64,000 nt of DNA from Alphaproteobacteria bacterium (GCA_030428355.1 JAUIBL010000003.1:62001-126000), one strand, 5' to 3'; shown: positions 1-10,939, counted from the first letter of the stretch. The notes: generated by a model from the sequence alone, not told the origin. Program-made: numbers and translations.

Positions 1-15
1 TACTAAGGTTCTGAA

Positions 16-1674
16 ATGAAATCCGAATATGTCATTGTGGGTGCGGGTTCTGCGGGCTGTGCCCTGGCGTACCGTTTGTCCGAGGCCGGGAAATCCGTGA
101 TCGTCATCGAACATGGCGGCACCGATGCCGGTCCGCTGATCCAGATGCCCGGCGCGCTGAGCTTTCCGATGAACATGAAGCTCTATGACTGGGGGTTCCG
201 AACCGAACCGGAACCACATCTGGGGGGGCGTCGGCTTGCTTGCCCGCGCGGCAAGGTGATTGGCGGATCGTCTTCCATCAACGGGATGATCTATGTGCGC
301 GGCCATGCGCGCGACTACGATCATTGGCGCGACGAGGGAGCGACCGGCTGGGGATATGCGGATGTTCTGCCGTATTTTCAGCGTCTTGAGAATTGGCATT
401 CAGGTGGACATGGCGGCGATCCCGACTGGCGCGGCACGCATGGCCCGTTGCATGTAACCCGCGGCGCGCGCCGGAATCCCTTGACCCGCGCTTTTGTCGA
501 AGCGGGGGCGCAAGCGGGATATGCCATAACGGGCGATTACAACGGGCATCGTCAAGAGGGCGTCGGGCCGTTCGACATGACTGTCTGGCAGGGGCAAAGG
601 TGGTCTGCCGCCAAAGCCTATCTCAGGCCGGCGCTCAGACGGGAAAACTGCAGTCTTGTCAGGGGGCTGGCGCGGAAAGTTGTGATCGAGGACGGGCGCG
701 CGACCGGTGTCGAGATCGAGCAATCCGGTCAGATCAGCGTGATCCGGGCGGATGTTGAAGTGATACTTGCAGCTTCGGCCATCAACTCCCCGAAATTGTT
801 GATGCTTTCCGGTATCGGCCCGGAGCATCACCTGCGGGAGCACGGCATTGACGTGGTCGCGGACCGGCCGGGTGTGGGGCAAAATCTGCAGGACCATCTC
901 GAGGTCTATGTGCAGGCGGCGGCGAGCCAGCCGGTGAGCCTTTACAGGTATTGGAACCTTCTCGGCAAAGCCTATGTCGGGGCGCGCTGGCTGTTTTCGA
1001 AAACCGGGCCGGGTGCGTCTAACCAGTTTGAAAGTGCTGGATTTATTCGGTCCCGGGCCGGGGTGGACTATCCGGATTTGCAGATCCATTTCCTGCCCAT
1101 CGCGGTCCGATATGACGGTCAGGCGGCGGCCGAGGGACACGGGTTTCAGGCGCATGTCGGCCCGATGCGGTCGCCCTCACGCGGAGAGATCACCCTGAAA
1201 TCCCGGGATCCAAGGCAAGACCCGCGTATTTTCTTCAACTATATGAGCCACTTGGAGGATTGGGTGGATTTCCGGCAAGGCATCCGACTGGTGCGGGAAA
1301 TCTTTGCGCAGGAGGCGTTCAAACCCTATCTCAAACATGAAATCCAGCCGGGTGATGCGGCGCAAAGTGATGACAGTCTGGACGATTTCATCCGCGATCA
1401 TGCCGAAAGCGCCTATCATCCCTGCGGCACCTGCAAGATGGGCGCGCCGGGGGATCCGATGGCGGTTGTGGACCCGGAGACACGGGTAATTGGTGTGCAA
1501 AATCTGAGGGTTGCGGACAGTTCCATCTTTCCGCGCATCACCAATGGAAACCTCAACGCGCCGTCGATTCTGGTGGGGGAAAAGGCGTCCGATCATATCC
1601 TTGGCAAGACAGCGCTGCCTGCAGACAACCGGGAGCCGTGGGTTCATCCGGATTGGCAAGCGGCACAGCGGTGA
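16..1674 (+). CDS. GMC family oxidoreductase (choline/alcohol dehydrogenase-like)
   Basis: N-terminal FAD motif [42 protein letters not shown] and C-terminal HPCGTCKMG...[31 protein letters not shown] motifs. Confidence 0.93.
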   Translation: MKSEYVIVGAGSAGCALAYRLSEAGKSVIVIEHGGTDAGPLIQMPGALSFPMNMKLYDWGFRTEPEPHLGGRRLACPRGKVIGGSSSINGMIYVRGHARDYDHWRDEGATGWGYADVLPYFQRLENWHSGGHGGDPDWRGTHGPLHVTRGARRNPLTRAFVEAGAQAGYAITGDYNGHRQEGVGPFDMTVWQGQRWSAAKAYLRPALRRENCSLVRGLARKVVIEDGRATGVEIEQSGQISVIRADVEVILAASAINSPKLLMLSGIGPEHHLREHGIDVVADRPGVGQNLQDHLEVYVQAAASQPVSLYRYWNLLGKAYVGARWLFSKTGPGASNQFESAGFIRSRAGVDYPDLQIHFLPIAVRYDGQAAAEGHGFQAHVGPMRSPSRGEITLKSRDPRQDPRIFFNYMSHLEDWVDFRQGIRLVREIFAQEAFKPYLKHEIQPGDAAQSDDSLDDFIRDHAESAYHPCGTCKMGAPGDPMAVVDPETRVIGVQNLRVADSSIFPRITNGNLNAPSILVGEKASDHILGKTALPADNREPWVHPDWQAAQR

Positions 1675-2073
1675 ACCGTCAGGTTGACCTGTCCGGACCG
1701 TACGGAGGCTCAACCTTACCTTGCCCTTGCAAGTATTCATCAAAATAGAACGAAATCGGATTTTACTTCGATTTTTTATATGTATTGCGTCAACGCTTTT
1801 TTCATCCTTCCTGCCTAGTCTCGTTTCATCGAACAGCATCCCGAAACCCGGCCCGGTTTTCTGATGTGACGCTGAAGATCGGGACATTCCATCTGGCCAT
1901 CCGGCACCAAGGCAGAAAGGACACGTACAAGGAACGAGACATTATCAGGCATTCTGCACATCGGCAGGCAATTTCGCTGCAGTTCGGAGATGATGGGAAC
2001 CTTCTGGCGGGTCTGCGGGTTTGCGACGGGCAACCTTCTGTAACCCGCCTTGTGGATGGCGTATCACTCCGGC

Positions 2074-2697
2074 ATGACCGACTCGCTTGAAGACATGATC
2101 GCTTGCCCCAAATGCGATGCCTTGCACAAAGTGCCGAGGCTTGATGCGGGCGCACAGGCGCGATGTGTGCGGTGCGGCACGGTTCTGATGGCCCCGCGCG
2201 AGGGGGCGATGACGCGGATCGTGATGCTTTCGGTGACAGCGCTTGTCCTGATGATCGCGGCGGTGTTCTTTCCGTTTCTCGAGCTGAGCGTACAGGGGCT
2301 GGATCGCAAGAGTTCGGTGTTCGACGCGGTGCTGGCCTTTTCGGACGGACTTATGCTGCCCTTGTCCTTTGCCGTGGCGGCGTTGATCGTGGTGCTGCCG
2401 ATCACGCGGTTTGTCGCGCTTATCTACGTGTTCGCGCCGATGGCATTGGGATGGGCACCGGCGGCGCATGCAAGGGCGGCGTTCCGGCTGGCCGAACATA
2501 TCCGGCCCTGGGCCATGGCCGAGGTGTTCATCATCGGTGTCGCGGTGGCGCTGGTGAAAGTGGCGGGGCTGGCGCAGGTCACGCTGGGGCCCGCGTTCTG
2601 GGCCTTTGTCGGTCTTGTGATCATCACGGTTCTCAAGGACAATTTCATGTGTCGGGTGACGGTATGGCAAACGCTGAACGCGCGCAGCCCGTCCTGA
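2074..2697 (+). CDS. Paraquat-inducible protein A family, first half-gene
   Basis: CPKC...CVRC zinc-ribbon followed by TM segments; directly upstream of a second PqiA-like ORF and MCE protein; start chosen at MTDSLEDMIACPKC. Confidence 0.82.
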   Translation: MTDSLEDMIACPKCDALHKVPRLDAGAQARCVRCGTVLMAPREGAMTRIVMLSVTALVLMIAAVFFPFLELSVQGLDRKSSVFDAVLAFSDGLMLPLSFAVAALIVVLPITRFVALIYVFAPMALGWAPAAHARAAFRLAEHIRPWAMAEVFIIGVAVALVKVAGLAQVTLGPAFWAFVGLVIITVLKDNFMCRVTVWQTLNARSPS

Positions 2698-3296
2698 CCG
2701 CCCGCGCCGCCGGGCTAGTGGGCTGCGCCGAATGCGGCCATGTCCATCCGCTGGGCACGCAGACGTGCACCGTCTGCGGATCGCGGCTTGTCAGCCGCGA
2801 CATGGCCAGTCTGCAACGGGTCTGGGCGTGGCTTTTCGCCGGGATGGTCGTCTATATCCCGGCCAATGTGTACCCGATGCTGCGCACAAGCACGTTCGGC
2901 AAGACCTCGGAAAGCACGATCGTGGGCGGCGTGTTCGAATTGATGGAGCACGGATCCTACGGGGTGGCGTTCATCGTTTTCTTCGCCTCGGTCGTCATTC
3001 CGGTCAGCAAGTTCATCGCCATCGCCTATCTGGCGTGGCGCGTGCAGCGTGGAAAACCCGGCACGGCGAGCCATTTTCACATGTACGAGGTGGTCGAATT
3101 CATCGGCCGCTGGTCTATGATCGACGTCTTTGTCGTAGCCATTCTGTCGGCGCTCGTGCAACTGGATTTCGTCGCAACGATCCACCCCGGCATCGCTGCG
3201 GTGAGTTTTGCCCTTTCGGTTGCATTCACCATGATTTCGGCCAATAGCTTCGATCCCAGACTCATCTGGGACGCACCTGAAGGACAGAAGGTTTGA
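2664..3296 (+). CDS. Paraquat-inducible protein A family, second half-gene
   Basis: CAECGHVHPLGTQTCTVCGSRL zinc ribbon, YIPANVYPMLRTSTFG and GRWSMIDVFVVAILSALVQ typical of PqiA; start overlaps previous gene. Confidence 0.85.
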   Translation: MANAERAQPVLTARAAGLVGCAECGHVHPLGTQTCTVCGSRLVSRDMASLQRVWAWLFAGMVVYIPANVYPMLRTSTFGKTSESTIVGGVFELMEHGSYGVAFIVFFASVVIPVSKFIAIAYLAWRVQRGKPGTASHFHMYEVVEFIGRWSMIDVFVVAILSALVQLDFVATIHPGIAAVSFALSVAFTMISANSFDPRLIWDAPEGQKV

Positions 3297-5422
3297 GCGA
3301 TCCAACCCCCGCAGAGATGACGGTTTCCCAGCCACGCCGGTCGATCTGGCGCAACCTGTCCGTTGTGTGGCTGGTGCCGATCATCGCATTGGCCGTGTCT
3401 CTGGGCATCGCCTGGCAGAATTTTGCCGACCGGGGCACGCTGATCGAGATCTCGTTCAGCAATGCCTCGGGGGTGGTCGCCGGCGAGACCACGCTGCGGT
3501 ACCGGGATGTCGTGGTGGGCACGGTCGAAGATGTGCGCTTTTCCGATGATCTGGGGCGCGTGCTGGTCGATGTGCGGGTCGACAACGAGGTCGCCGGGTT
3601 CATCGACGACGAAGCCATGTTCTGGGTGGTGCGCCCCGAAGTGTCCGCGCGCGGCATCAGCGGCCTGTCGACGGTGCTGTCGGGCGTCTATATCGAAGGC
3701 GCGTGGGACAATGCGCCCGGGGCCGTGGCGCAGCAGTTTCTGGGATCGGAAACACCACCGCTGAACCAGCCGGGCCGTCCCGGACGCCGGATCACGCTTG
3801 CAACCGACGATGGCACAACGATTTCCTATGGTTCGCCGGTGCTGTTCCGGGGGGTCGAGGTGGGGCGAATGGAAACGCCGCGCCTGTCTGCCGACGGGCG
3901 GACGGTTCTGGTGGATGCGTTCATCGACGCACCGCATGATGCGCGGCTGAACCAGGCGACGCGGTTCTGGGACACGTCCGGGTTCGAGCTGTCTTTCGGC
4001 GCGTCGGGGTTTTCGGTGGATTTCGACAGTCTGGCGTCACTGGTCACGGGCGGCGTGTCGTTCGACAACGTCTACGAGAACGGCGAACCGCTGCCGTCGG
4101 GCTATGTGTTCACCCTGTTCGAAGACGAATCCGCGGCGCGGCGCAACACGCTGGTGCGCGGTCCGGCGCAGGGGGTGCCGTTCACCATCCAGTTCACTGA
4201 ATCCGTCGAAGGGCTGGGGCCGGGCGACGACGTGACCTATCAGGGGCTTGAGGTCGGGGTCGTGACCGATCTTCGGTCGCGCGTGGTCGAGACACAGCTC
4301 GGACCGGAGCTTTCGCTGCTGGCGCAGATCTCGATCGATCCGCAGCGCATGGGTCTGCCGACCGACGCCACACCCGCCGACACGGTTGATTTCTTTCGCT
4401 TTGCCGTCGATTCGGGGCTGCGCGCCCGGCTGGCGACGGAAAGCCTGTTGAACAGCGATCTGAAGATCGAACTTGTCGTGCTGGACAGCGCGCCGTCGGC
4501 CCGGCTGCGCGAGATCGAGGGCGAACCACCGCGCCTGCCCAGCGTTGAGTCGAACCTGTCGGATTTCACGGCTACGGCCGAAGGTGTGCTGGAGCGGATC
4601 AACGCCCTGCCGGTGGAAGAGGTGATGCAGCAGGCGATCAGCCTGATGCAGGCTTTCGAACAACTGGCGCGGAACGAGGATCTGCAACGGGTGCCCGGAT
4701 CGGCGGTGGCGCTGCTGGATGACACCCGCGCGCTTGTGGGCAGCGAGGCGATCCAGGCGATCCCGGCCCAGATCGAAGCGGCGGTGACCGATCTGACCGC
4801 TTTGGTGGCCGATCTGCGTGAGGGCGGGGCCATCGCCGCGCTGAACAGCGCGATGCGCAATCTGGACCGCGCGATGGCGGATGTCAGCATCGCGTCGCAG
4901 AACGCGCCTGCGCTGACCGAGAACCTGCGCAAGCTGACCGAGAGCGACATCCCCGCGCTGATCGCCGAGTTCGAAGCCGTGGCCACAACAGCGAAAGAGC
5001 TGGAATTGCAAGGGCTTGTGGACAGCGCGACCAGCACGCTCAACCGGGTCGATGCGCTGGTGGGGTCGCAGGACACGCTGGAATTGCCGGGCACGCTGAA
5101 CGACGCGCTGACCGAGATGCGGCTGGCGCTGGCCGAATTGCGCGAGGGCGGTGTGGTCGAAAACCTGAACGCGACGCTGCAATCGGCGTCGGATGCCGCC
5201 GGATCGGTGGCGGAGTCGGTCGAAGACCTGCCGCAGTTGACCGCCCGGCTGGAGCGATTGGTGGCCGAGACCGAGACCGTGGTGCGGTCGTACGGGGACC
5301 GGTCGGATTTCAATACGCAGACGCTGGCGGCGCTGCGCGAGGTGCAGAATGCGGCCAAGGCGATCTCGGAACTGGCGCGCGCGATCGAGCGCAGCCCCAA
5401 TTCGCTGATCTTCGGGCGCTGA
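3293..5422 (+). CDS. pqiB: PqiB / MCE (MlaD) domain intermembrane transport protein
   Basis: TTG start overlapping upstream stop; one TM then repeated MCE domains (GVVAGETTLRYRDVVVGTVEDV; GSPVLFRGVEVGRM; VTYQGLEVGVVTDL). Confidence 0.88.
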   Translation: MSDPTPAEMTVSQPRRSIWRNLSVVWLVPIIALAVSLGIAWQNFADRGTLIEISFSNASGVVAGETTLRYRDVVVGTVEDVRFSDDLGRVLVDVRVDNEVAGFIDDEAMFWVVRPEVSARGISGLSTVLSGVYIEGAWDNAPGAVAQQFLGSETPPLNQPGRPGRRITLATDDGTTISYGSPVLFRGVEVGRMETPRLSADGRTVLVDAFIDAPHDARLNQATRFWDTSGFELSFGASGFSVDFDSLASLVTGGVSFDNVYENGEPLPSGYVFTLFEDESAARRNTLVRGPAQGVPFTIQFTESVEGLGPGDDVTYQGLEVGVVTDLRSRVVETQLGPELSLLAQISIDPQRMGLPTDATPADTVDFFRFAVDSGLRARLATESLLNSDLKIELVVLDSAPSARLREIEGEPPRLPSVESNLSDFTATAEGVLERINALPVEEVMQQAISLMQAFEQLARNEDLQRVPGSAVALLDDTRALVGSEAIQAIPAQIEAAVTDLTALVADLREGGAIAALNSAMRNLDRAMADVSIASQNAPALTENLRKLTESDIPALIAEFEAVATTAKELELQGLVDSATSTLNRVDALVGSQDTLELPGTLNDALTEMRLALAELREGGVVENLNATLQSASDAAGSVAESVEDLPQLTARLERLVAETETVVRSYGDRSDFNTQTLAALREVQNAAKAISELARAIERSPNSLIFGR

Positions 5423-5437
5423 GGAAGGACAAACGGG

Positions 5438-6007
5438 ATGATGCAGATGAACATGCGGGCACTGGCGGTCTTGGTCGCGCTGCCTTTGGCGGCTTGCGGA
5501 TCGGGCGACACGGCGCGCTATCTGATCGACGCGCCCGTGGTGTCCGGTGAGACCCGCGTGTCGGTGCGCAGCGTGGAACTGCGCGACGTGTCGCTGCCCA
5601 GCCATGCGTCGGGCGCAGAGATCCTCGTGCGCGACGAAGGCGGTGCGCTGCGGCCTCTCGGTGGGGCGGTCTGGGCGGATGATCCGGCGCGCGCGGTCAC
5701 GGGCACTTTGGCGCAACTGCTGGACGACCGCAGCACGGCGACGGTTTCGGCAGAGCCCTGGCCGCTGCTGGATGGCCCGTCGGCGCGGCTGGATGTGCGG
5801 ATCGACCGGATGCTGGCCAGCGTGTCGGGCGTGTTCGAGATCACCGGCCAGGCGGCGGTGAGTGCCGTCGACGGAACCCCGCGCGAGCGGGTGGAGCGGT
5901 TTGCGATTTCGGTGCCGGTTGCGGAATTGACCGCAGCGGCCGTGACCGAGGCGCAGGGCCGGGCCTTGGTGGCGCTGTCGGACGAGTTGATTGCGCTTCT
6001 GCGCTGA
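5438..6007 (+). CDS. PqiC-like lipoprotein (ABC-type transport auxiliary lipoprotein)
   Basis: Lipobox-like LPLAACGSG; position downstream of pqiB; YLIDAPV start typical of the family. Confidence 0.75.
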   Translation: MMQMNMRALAVLVALPLAACGSGDTARYLIDAPVVSGETRVSVRSVELRDVSLPSHASGAEILVRDEGGALRPLGGAVWADDPARAVTGTLAQLLDDRSTATVSAEPWPLLDGPSARLDVRIDRMLASVSGVFEITGQAAVSAVDGTPRERVERFAISVPVAELTAAAVTEAQGRALVALSDELIALLR

Positions 6008-6012
6008 CGTTC

Positions 6013-7068
6013 ATGCCGCTGACCCCGTCCAGCCTGACCGATCTGCTTGACCACGGGTTCGACACCGTGATCGATGTGCGCAGCCCTGCGGAATATGCCG
6101 AAGATCATGTGCCCGGTGCGATCAACCTGCCGGTTCTCGATAATGAGGAACGGGCGCGGGTGGGTACGATCTACAAACAGGTCAGCCCGTTTGACGCGCG
6201 CAAGATCGGGGCGGCCTTGGTGTTTCGCAATGCCGCTCACCATATCGAAACCTCTCTGTCGCATCATGACGGCGGCTGGCGTCCGCTGGTCTATTGCTGG
6301 CGCGGCGGGCAGCGGTCGGGGTCGTTTGCGTGGCTGCTCAAGGAAATCGGCTGGCGGTCTGACGTGGTTCAGGGCGGGTACAAGACCTACCGGCGGCTTG
6401 TGGCGGACATGCTGCATCATCGGCCTTTGCCGTTCCGGTTCGTGCAACTGGGCGGCTATACCGGTACGGCCAAGACAGAGCTTTTGCCGCTTCTGGCGGC
6501 GCGGGGTGTGCAGGTGATCGACCTTGAGGGGTTGGCGAACCATCGCGGATCGCTCTTGGGGTCGATGGGGGACCAGCCGTCGCAGAAGGCGTTTGAAAGC
6601 GCCTTGGCGGGGCTGCTGTGCCGTCTTGATCCGGCGCGACCCGTTCTGGTGGAGGCGGAGAGCAGCAAGATCGGACAGATCCTTGTGCCGCCGTCGCTGT
6701 GGGACGGGATGAAGGTGGCGCCGTGGATCGAGGTCACCGCGCCATTGGAGGCGCGAACGGAGTATTTGCTGCGGGCCTATGACGACATTCTTTCGGACAG
6801 GGCCACGTTGCAGGCGCGGCTTTCCCCGCTCAGGGCGCATCGGGGCGAGGCGTTGGTGGCGCAATGGACCCGGTTGAGTGCGGCGGGTGACAAACGGGCG
6901 CTGACGCGGTCGCTGATGGAGGACCATTACGATCTGGCTTATGCCAAGTCGATGAAGGCGATGGCCCCCAATGTCATCGCGCAGGTCGCGGCAGAGGGGC
7001 TGACGCCCGCGCATCTGGAAGAGGTGGCGGCGCGGGTCGCGGCGGTGCTTCAGGCGATGGAGACCTGA
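6013..7068 (+). CDS. mnmH: tRNA 2-selenouridine synthase (MnmH/SelU)
   Basis: Rhodanese domain with YCWRGGQRSGSFAWLL and C-terminal P-loop-like LGGYTGTAKTELL. Confidence 0.92.
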   Translation: MPLTPSSLTDLLDHGFDTVIDVRSPAEYAEDHVPGAINLPVLDNEERARVGTIYKQVSPFDARKIGAALVFRNAAHHIETSLSHHDGGWRPLVYCWRGGQRSGSFAWLLKEIGWRSDVVQGGYKTYRRLVADMLHHRPLPFRFVQLGGYTGTAKTELLPLLAARGVQVIDLEGLANHRGSLLGSMGDQPSQKAFESALAGLLCRLDPARPVLVEAESSKIGQILVPPSLWDGMKVAPWIEVTAPLEARTEYLLRAYDDILSDRATLQARLSPLRAHRGEALVAQWTRLSAAGDKRALTRSLMEDHYDLAYAKSMKAMAPNVIAQVAAEGLTPAHLEEVAARVAAVLQAMET

Positions 7069-9218
7069 CCGACCTGACCTTCATGCAGGTGGCCGATGAT
7101 GGCGCTGTCGGGGTGGCCGTTCTGGTGCAGCTTGTCGATCAGGCGTTGTGCCTGATCCGCCGGGACCGCAGCCAGCAGGCCGCCGCCGGTTTGCGGATCA
7201 AACAGAAGGCGGGTGCGCGGGTTGTCGGGTAAATTTGAAAATCCGGCGCGATTGTTGTCGTAAAGCGAAGAATGCTCGCCCCGGTCCGACAGGTCCAGCG
7301 TGCCGGGCAGAAGCGGGATCGCGTCGATCGTCAGGGTCGCAGCAAGGCCGGAGGCGGCGCAGATGTTCTGCGTGTGGCCTGCAAGCCCGAACCCGGTGAG
7401 ATCGGTCATCGCCTGCGCCGCGTCGCGCAGGATGTGGGCGGCGGTTTTCTGACCCTGCTGCATCGCGTCCAGCGCGGCTGCGACGTTGGCACCGCACGCC
7501 TTGCCGGACATGAGCGCGGCCATGATCACGCCGGTGCCGATGGGTTTCGTGAGGATCAGCGCCGCGCCGTCCTGCGCGCCGCCAAGTGTGATCGCATCCC
7601 CGTCGAGCAATCCGGTGACGGCAAGGCCGATGGTCAACTCGTCGCCCAAAGTGCTGTGACCTCCGACGATGTCCGCACCCGCGTCCTGCAGGATGGTCTG
7701 GGCCGAGGTCAGGATCTCGGTCAGGGTGCGTTCGGCCAGTGGTTCCGACAGGCGGGGCAGGGTGATGGACAGGGTCGCCGCCTGCGGGTTCGCGCCCATC
7801 GCCCAGATGTCACCCAGGGCATGATGGGTTGCGATACGCGCCATGACGGCGGGATCGGCCCAGAAACTGCGCAGATGGTCGGTGGTGAAGACCTGCCGCG
7901 TGCCGCCGGTGAGCAGGAGGGCCGCATCGTCGCCGGGAAGCGGTGTGATGTCGGCGCGCTGTGCGGGTTTAAGCGTGGCGAGGGATTTCGACAGCGCATC
8001 GCGGCCGAGTTTTGCGCCGCACCCACCGCAAAGCGGTTTCGGGCCCATCGCCTGCTGCACGCCTTTGGCGCGGGGATAGGGCAGGGGCGGCGTGGGCATC
8101 TTGGGCAGTTGGTCGAACTGGTCCATGAATTTGCGGTCGATGCGGTCTTTCCAGTTCCAGACCCAAGGGCCGGTAAAGGTGAGGCCGAAGCGATCACCCA
8201 GCGCCGACTTTTTCCCGAGCGAGATAAGCTTCAGGTAATCTTTCTGTGGCACATAGGTCTTGAGCGGATTGCCAGAGAGAGAGGAGGCGAGATTGTGAAA
8301 TAGAACAGGGGCTTGCCGCACGGCATAGACGCCCGCCTTGGGCCGGGGGGCGTGGGCCATGTGCGCGCAGTCGCCGACAGCAAAGATACGCGGGTCGCTG
8401 GTTTGCAGGCGGTCATTGACCGTCAGAAAGCCGTCATGTGTGGTGAGGCCCGTTTCGGCCAGCCAGGGATAGGGACGTGCGCCTGCGGCACCGGTGATGA
8501 ACCGGGCGGTGATGCTGCTGCCGTCGTCAAGGGTGATGGTGTCCTTGCCCAGATGCGTGATCTGCACGTTCTCGTGCAGCACGATATTGAGCGCCTTGAT
8601 CGCCGCGCGCAGTTGGGCGGCGCTTTTGGCGGGCAGGGCCGACAGAGCGGTGCCGTTGTCGATCAGGTGGATCGTCGCGTGGCGTTTGCGCAGGGTCAGG
8701 GCGTGCGCTATCGCCATGGCCAGTTCCGCGCCCGCAACGCCGCCGCCGATGACGGCAACCGTGGCGGGGCCGGTGCCATTGCGGAAGGCGTCCCATTGGG
8801 CGGCGAAGGGGCCAAGCGGTTTGGCGGGCACGGCATGGTCGGCAAAACCGGGCAGGTCGGGCATGTCGGAGGTGATGCCGACATCGACAGAGGCGACATC
8901 GAACGTGATGGGCGGGTGGGTGTCGGTCTGGATCGTGCCACTGGCCGGGTCTATGCCGGTGACCGATCCGAGGATCAGGCGGGCATTTGCCGCCTGGGCG
9001 AGACGGACAAGGTCTATGTCAAGCTGATCGCGGCTGTAATGGCCTGCGACAAAGCCCGGAAGCATCCCGGAATAGGGGGCTGTCGGGCCGGGGTTGATCA
9101 GGGTGAGCCGCGCACCTGGAAGAGGTTTCATCGCCCATTTGCGCAGGACCAATGCGTGGGTGTGGCCGCCACCGATGAGGACGAGATCCTGGGTCAGGGG
9201 CAGAGGCGGCTGGTGCAT
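7050..9218 (-). CDS. selD: Selenide, water dikinase with N-terminal FAD/NAD(P) oxidoreductase domain
   Basis: N-terminus LVLIGGGHTHALVLRKW and VAVIGGGVAGAELAMAIAHAL (NDH-2-like); C-terminus LCGGCGAKLG...LPGDDAALL...TTDHLRSFWADP...GHSTLGDELTIGLAVTG (SelD). Confidence 0.92.
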   Translation of the reverse strand: MHQPPLPLTQDLVLIGGGHTHALVLRKWAMKPLPGARLTLINPGPTAPYSGMLPGFVAGHYSRDQLDIDLVRLAQAANARLILGSVTGIDPASGTIQTDTHPPITFDVASVDVGITSDMPDLPGFADHAVPAKPLGPFAAQWDAFRNGTGPATVAVIGGGVAGAELAMAIAHALTLRKRHATIHLIDNGTALSALPAKSAAQLRAAIKALNIVLHENVQITHLGKDTITLDDGSSITARFITGAAGARPYPWLAETGLTTHDGFLTVNDRLQTSDPRIFAVGDCAHMAHAPRPKAGVYAVRQAPVLFHNLASSLSGNPLKTYVPQKDYLKLISLGKKSALGDRFGLTFTGPWVWNWKDRIDRKFMDQFDQLPKMPTPPLPYPRAKGVQQAMGPKPLCGGCGAKLGRDALSKSLATLKPAQRADITPLPGDDAALLLTGGTRQVFTTDHLRSFWADPAVMARIATHHALGDIWAMGANPQAATLSITLPRLSEPLAERTLTEILTSAQTILQDAGADIVGGHSTLGDELTIGLAVTGLLDGDAITLGGAQDGAALILTKPIGTGVIMAALMSGKACGANVAAALDAMQQGQKTAAHILRDAAQAMTDLTGFGLAGHTQNICAASGLAATLTIDAIPLLPGTLDLSDRGEHSSLYDNNRAGFSNLPDNPRTRLLFDPQTGGGLLAAVPADQAQRLIDKLHQNGHPDSAIIGHLHEGQVGQVSIA

Positions 9219-9532
9219 GGGGTGGTCCTTTCGTGGTCGGGGCCTGCCTTAGCACGCGCGATGCGCCGCGCCCATGCGACGGGTGATCAACTCTTGGACA
9301 CGACCGGTCCGAGTGTCCGTGCCTCGGGCTGGTGTGCCCTGGCCTTGGTCGTTTGCCGGGTTTTTGGGTCGGACTGGATGATCCGGTTGGCTGGTTTGTC
9401 CTGTGCCCCGACGCTTTGACAAGGCAATGCGGATGGGATCGTTGGCGTTTGGACGATCTGCACGATCTCGGGGCAGCGCCTTCCGGTGGCGATCCGGCGA
9501 TGTCGCGGCGTGACAGCGGAGCTTTGGCGGGA

Positions 9533-10939
9533 TCAGCTTTCGTAGCGGGTCTGGCCGCGGCGGTTGGCGTCGACGGGCAATGTGACGTGCAGGGGCTGAT
9601 GGGCGCGCTGCGGGCAGGCGGTGCGGGGGCAGACATGGCAGCTTGTGCCGATCTGGGCGAAGAGGCTGCGGTCGTCCATGTTGAAGCGTTGCGCATAGCC
9701 GACCTGATGTGCCTGATCGATGTCGCAGCCGATGGCGACGACAAGACGGCGATCTTGCAGGCGCTGGCCGACAACGGGCCGGTCCGAGGTGCGCGAGACG
9801 GTGAAGAAGCGGCCGCCATCGGGCATTTCGACGAATTGCGGAAGCAGTTGGCCGGGTACCTGGAAGGCGCCGTGGATGTCCCAGACGGGGCAGGCTCCGC
9901 CCTCTTCGGCAAGGGTGATGGTGGTGGCGTTGAAGCGTTTGGACACGTTGCCGGCGCGGTCGACCCGCAGGAAGAAGAACGGGATGCCGCGCTGGCCATC
10001 GCGTTGCAGGGTGGTCAGCCGCTGGCAGACCATCTCGAAACTGACGCCGAAGCCCGAGATGATGCGGTCGATGTCGTAGCGCGTGGCCTCGGCGAGGGTG
10101 AGAAATTCGGTATAGGGCATCAGCAGGGCGGCGGCGAAGTAGTTGGTCAGCTCGACCGTGAGGCGCGCGCGGCCCGCGTCGGCGGTGATGCCCGAGGCCG
10201 CGACATAGCTTTGCACGGTCTCGCGCGCTTCGAGCAGGCCGATCACATGGGCAAGCTGGAACACCCGGTTCGGGTGATCCAGCGCTTCGGACAGGTGGAC
10301 GATGCCATCGGTTTCGCGGAACAGCCGCAGCGCGCCGGGCATGTCCGACAGTTTCTGGACGGTGCAGGTGACGCTGTGTTCAAGCCGCAGGTGGCGCTTG
10401 AGAAGCGCGTACATGTCGTCATGCGAGCCGCCCAGACGCGCGCGCAGATCCTCGGCCTGCCGTTCCAGCGGGTCGAAGTGATTCTCGTGGGCGCGGAAGA
10501 CGTCGTGAATGGCGGTCTCGGGGGTCTTGAAGCGCAGATCGCCGCCGTCGCTTTGCCCGGCGAGGCGGCGGAACTGGTCGGCCATAGCGCGATGTGCCTG
10601 ATGCAGATGCAGGAAGCGGTCCACGAGGGTCGGGGCATGATCGAGGGCGGCGCGCAGTTCGGTCAGATCCGGCGGATCGTCACCGAAGATCGGGTCGCGC
10701 ACGGCGGCGCGCAGATCGGCCAGCTTGGTGGCTTCGGTGCTTGTCACAAGGCTGCGCATGTCAACGCCGTAGGCCTCGGTCAGCGCGACCAGAACCTGCA
10801 CCGACAGGCTGCGCTGGTTGTTTTCCAGCAGGTTGACATAGGCGGCGGAAATGCCCAGCCGCTGGGCCATTTCGGCCTGCGTGTGCTTCATCTGGCGGCG
10901 CAACTGCCGCAATTGGGGGCCAACGAAGGTCTTGCTCAT
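9533..10939 (-). CDS. XRE-family regulator of short-chain fatty acyl type (ScfR/RamB-like; HTH plus IrrE-like domain)
   Basis: HTH: LRRQMKHTQAEMAQRLGISAAYVNLLENNQRSLS; AALLMPYTEFLTLAE and a Cys-rich C-terminal region (CHVCPRTACPQRAHQPL). Confidence 0.82.
   Translation of the reverse strand: MSKTFVGPQLRQLRRQMKHTQAEMAQRLGISAAYVNLLENNQRSLSVQVLVALTEAYGVDMRSLVTSTEATKLADLRAAVRDPIFGDDPPDLTELRAALDHAPTLVDRFLHLHQAHRAMADQFRRLAGQSDGGDLRFKTPETAIHDVFRAHENHFDPLERQAEDLRARLGGSHDDMYALLKRHLRLEHSVTCTVQKLSDMPGALRLFRETDGIVHLSEALDHPNRVFQLAHVIGLLEARETVQSYVAASGITADAGRARLTVELTNYFAAALLMPYTEFLTLAEATRYDIDRIISGFGVSFEMVCQRLTTLQRDGQRGIPFFFLRVDRAGNVSKRFNATTITLAEEGGACPVWDIHGAFQVPGQLLPQFVEMPDGGRFFTVSRTSDRPVVGQRLQDRRLVVAIGCDIDQAHQVGYAQRFNMDDRSLFAQIGTSCHVCPRTACPQRAHQPLHVTLPVDANRRGQTRYES

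Noticed and set aside
4037-5716. 559-aa minus-strand ORF
   Set aside because: Antisense to pqiB, a typical high-GC shadow ORF.
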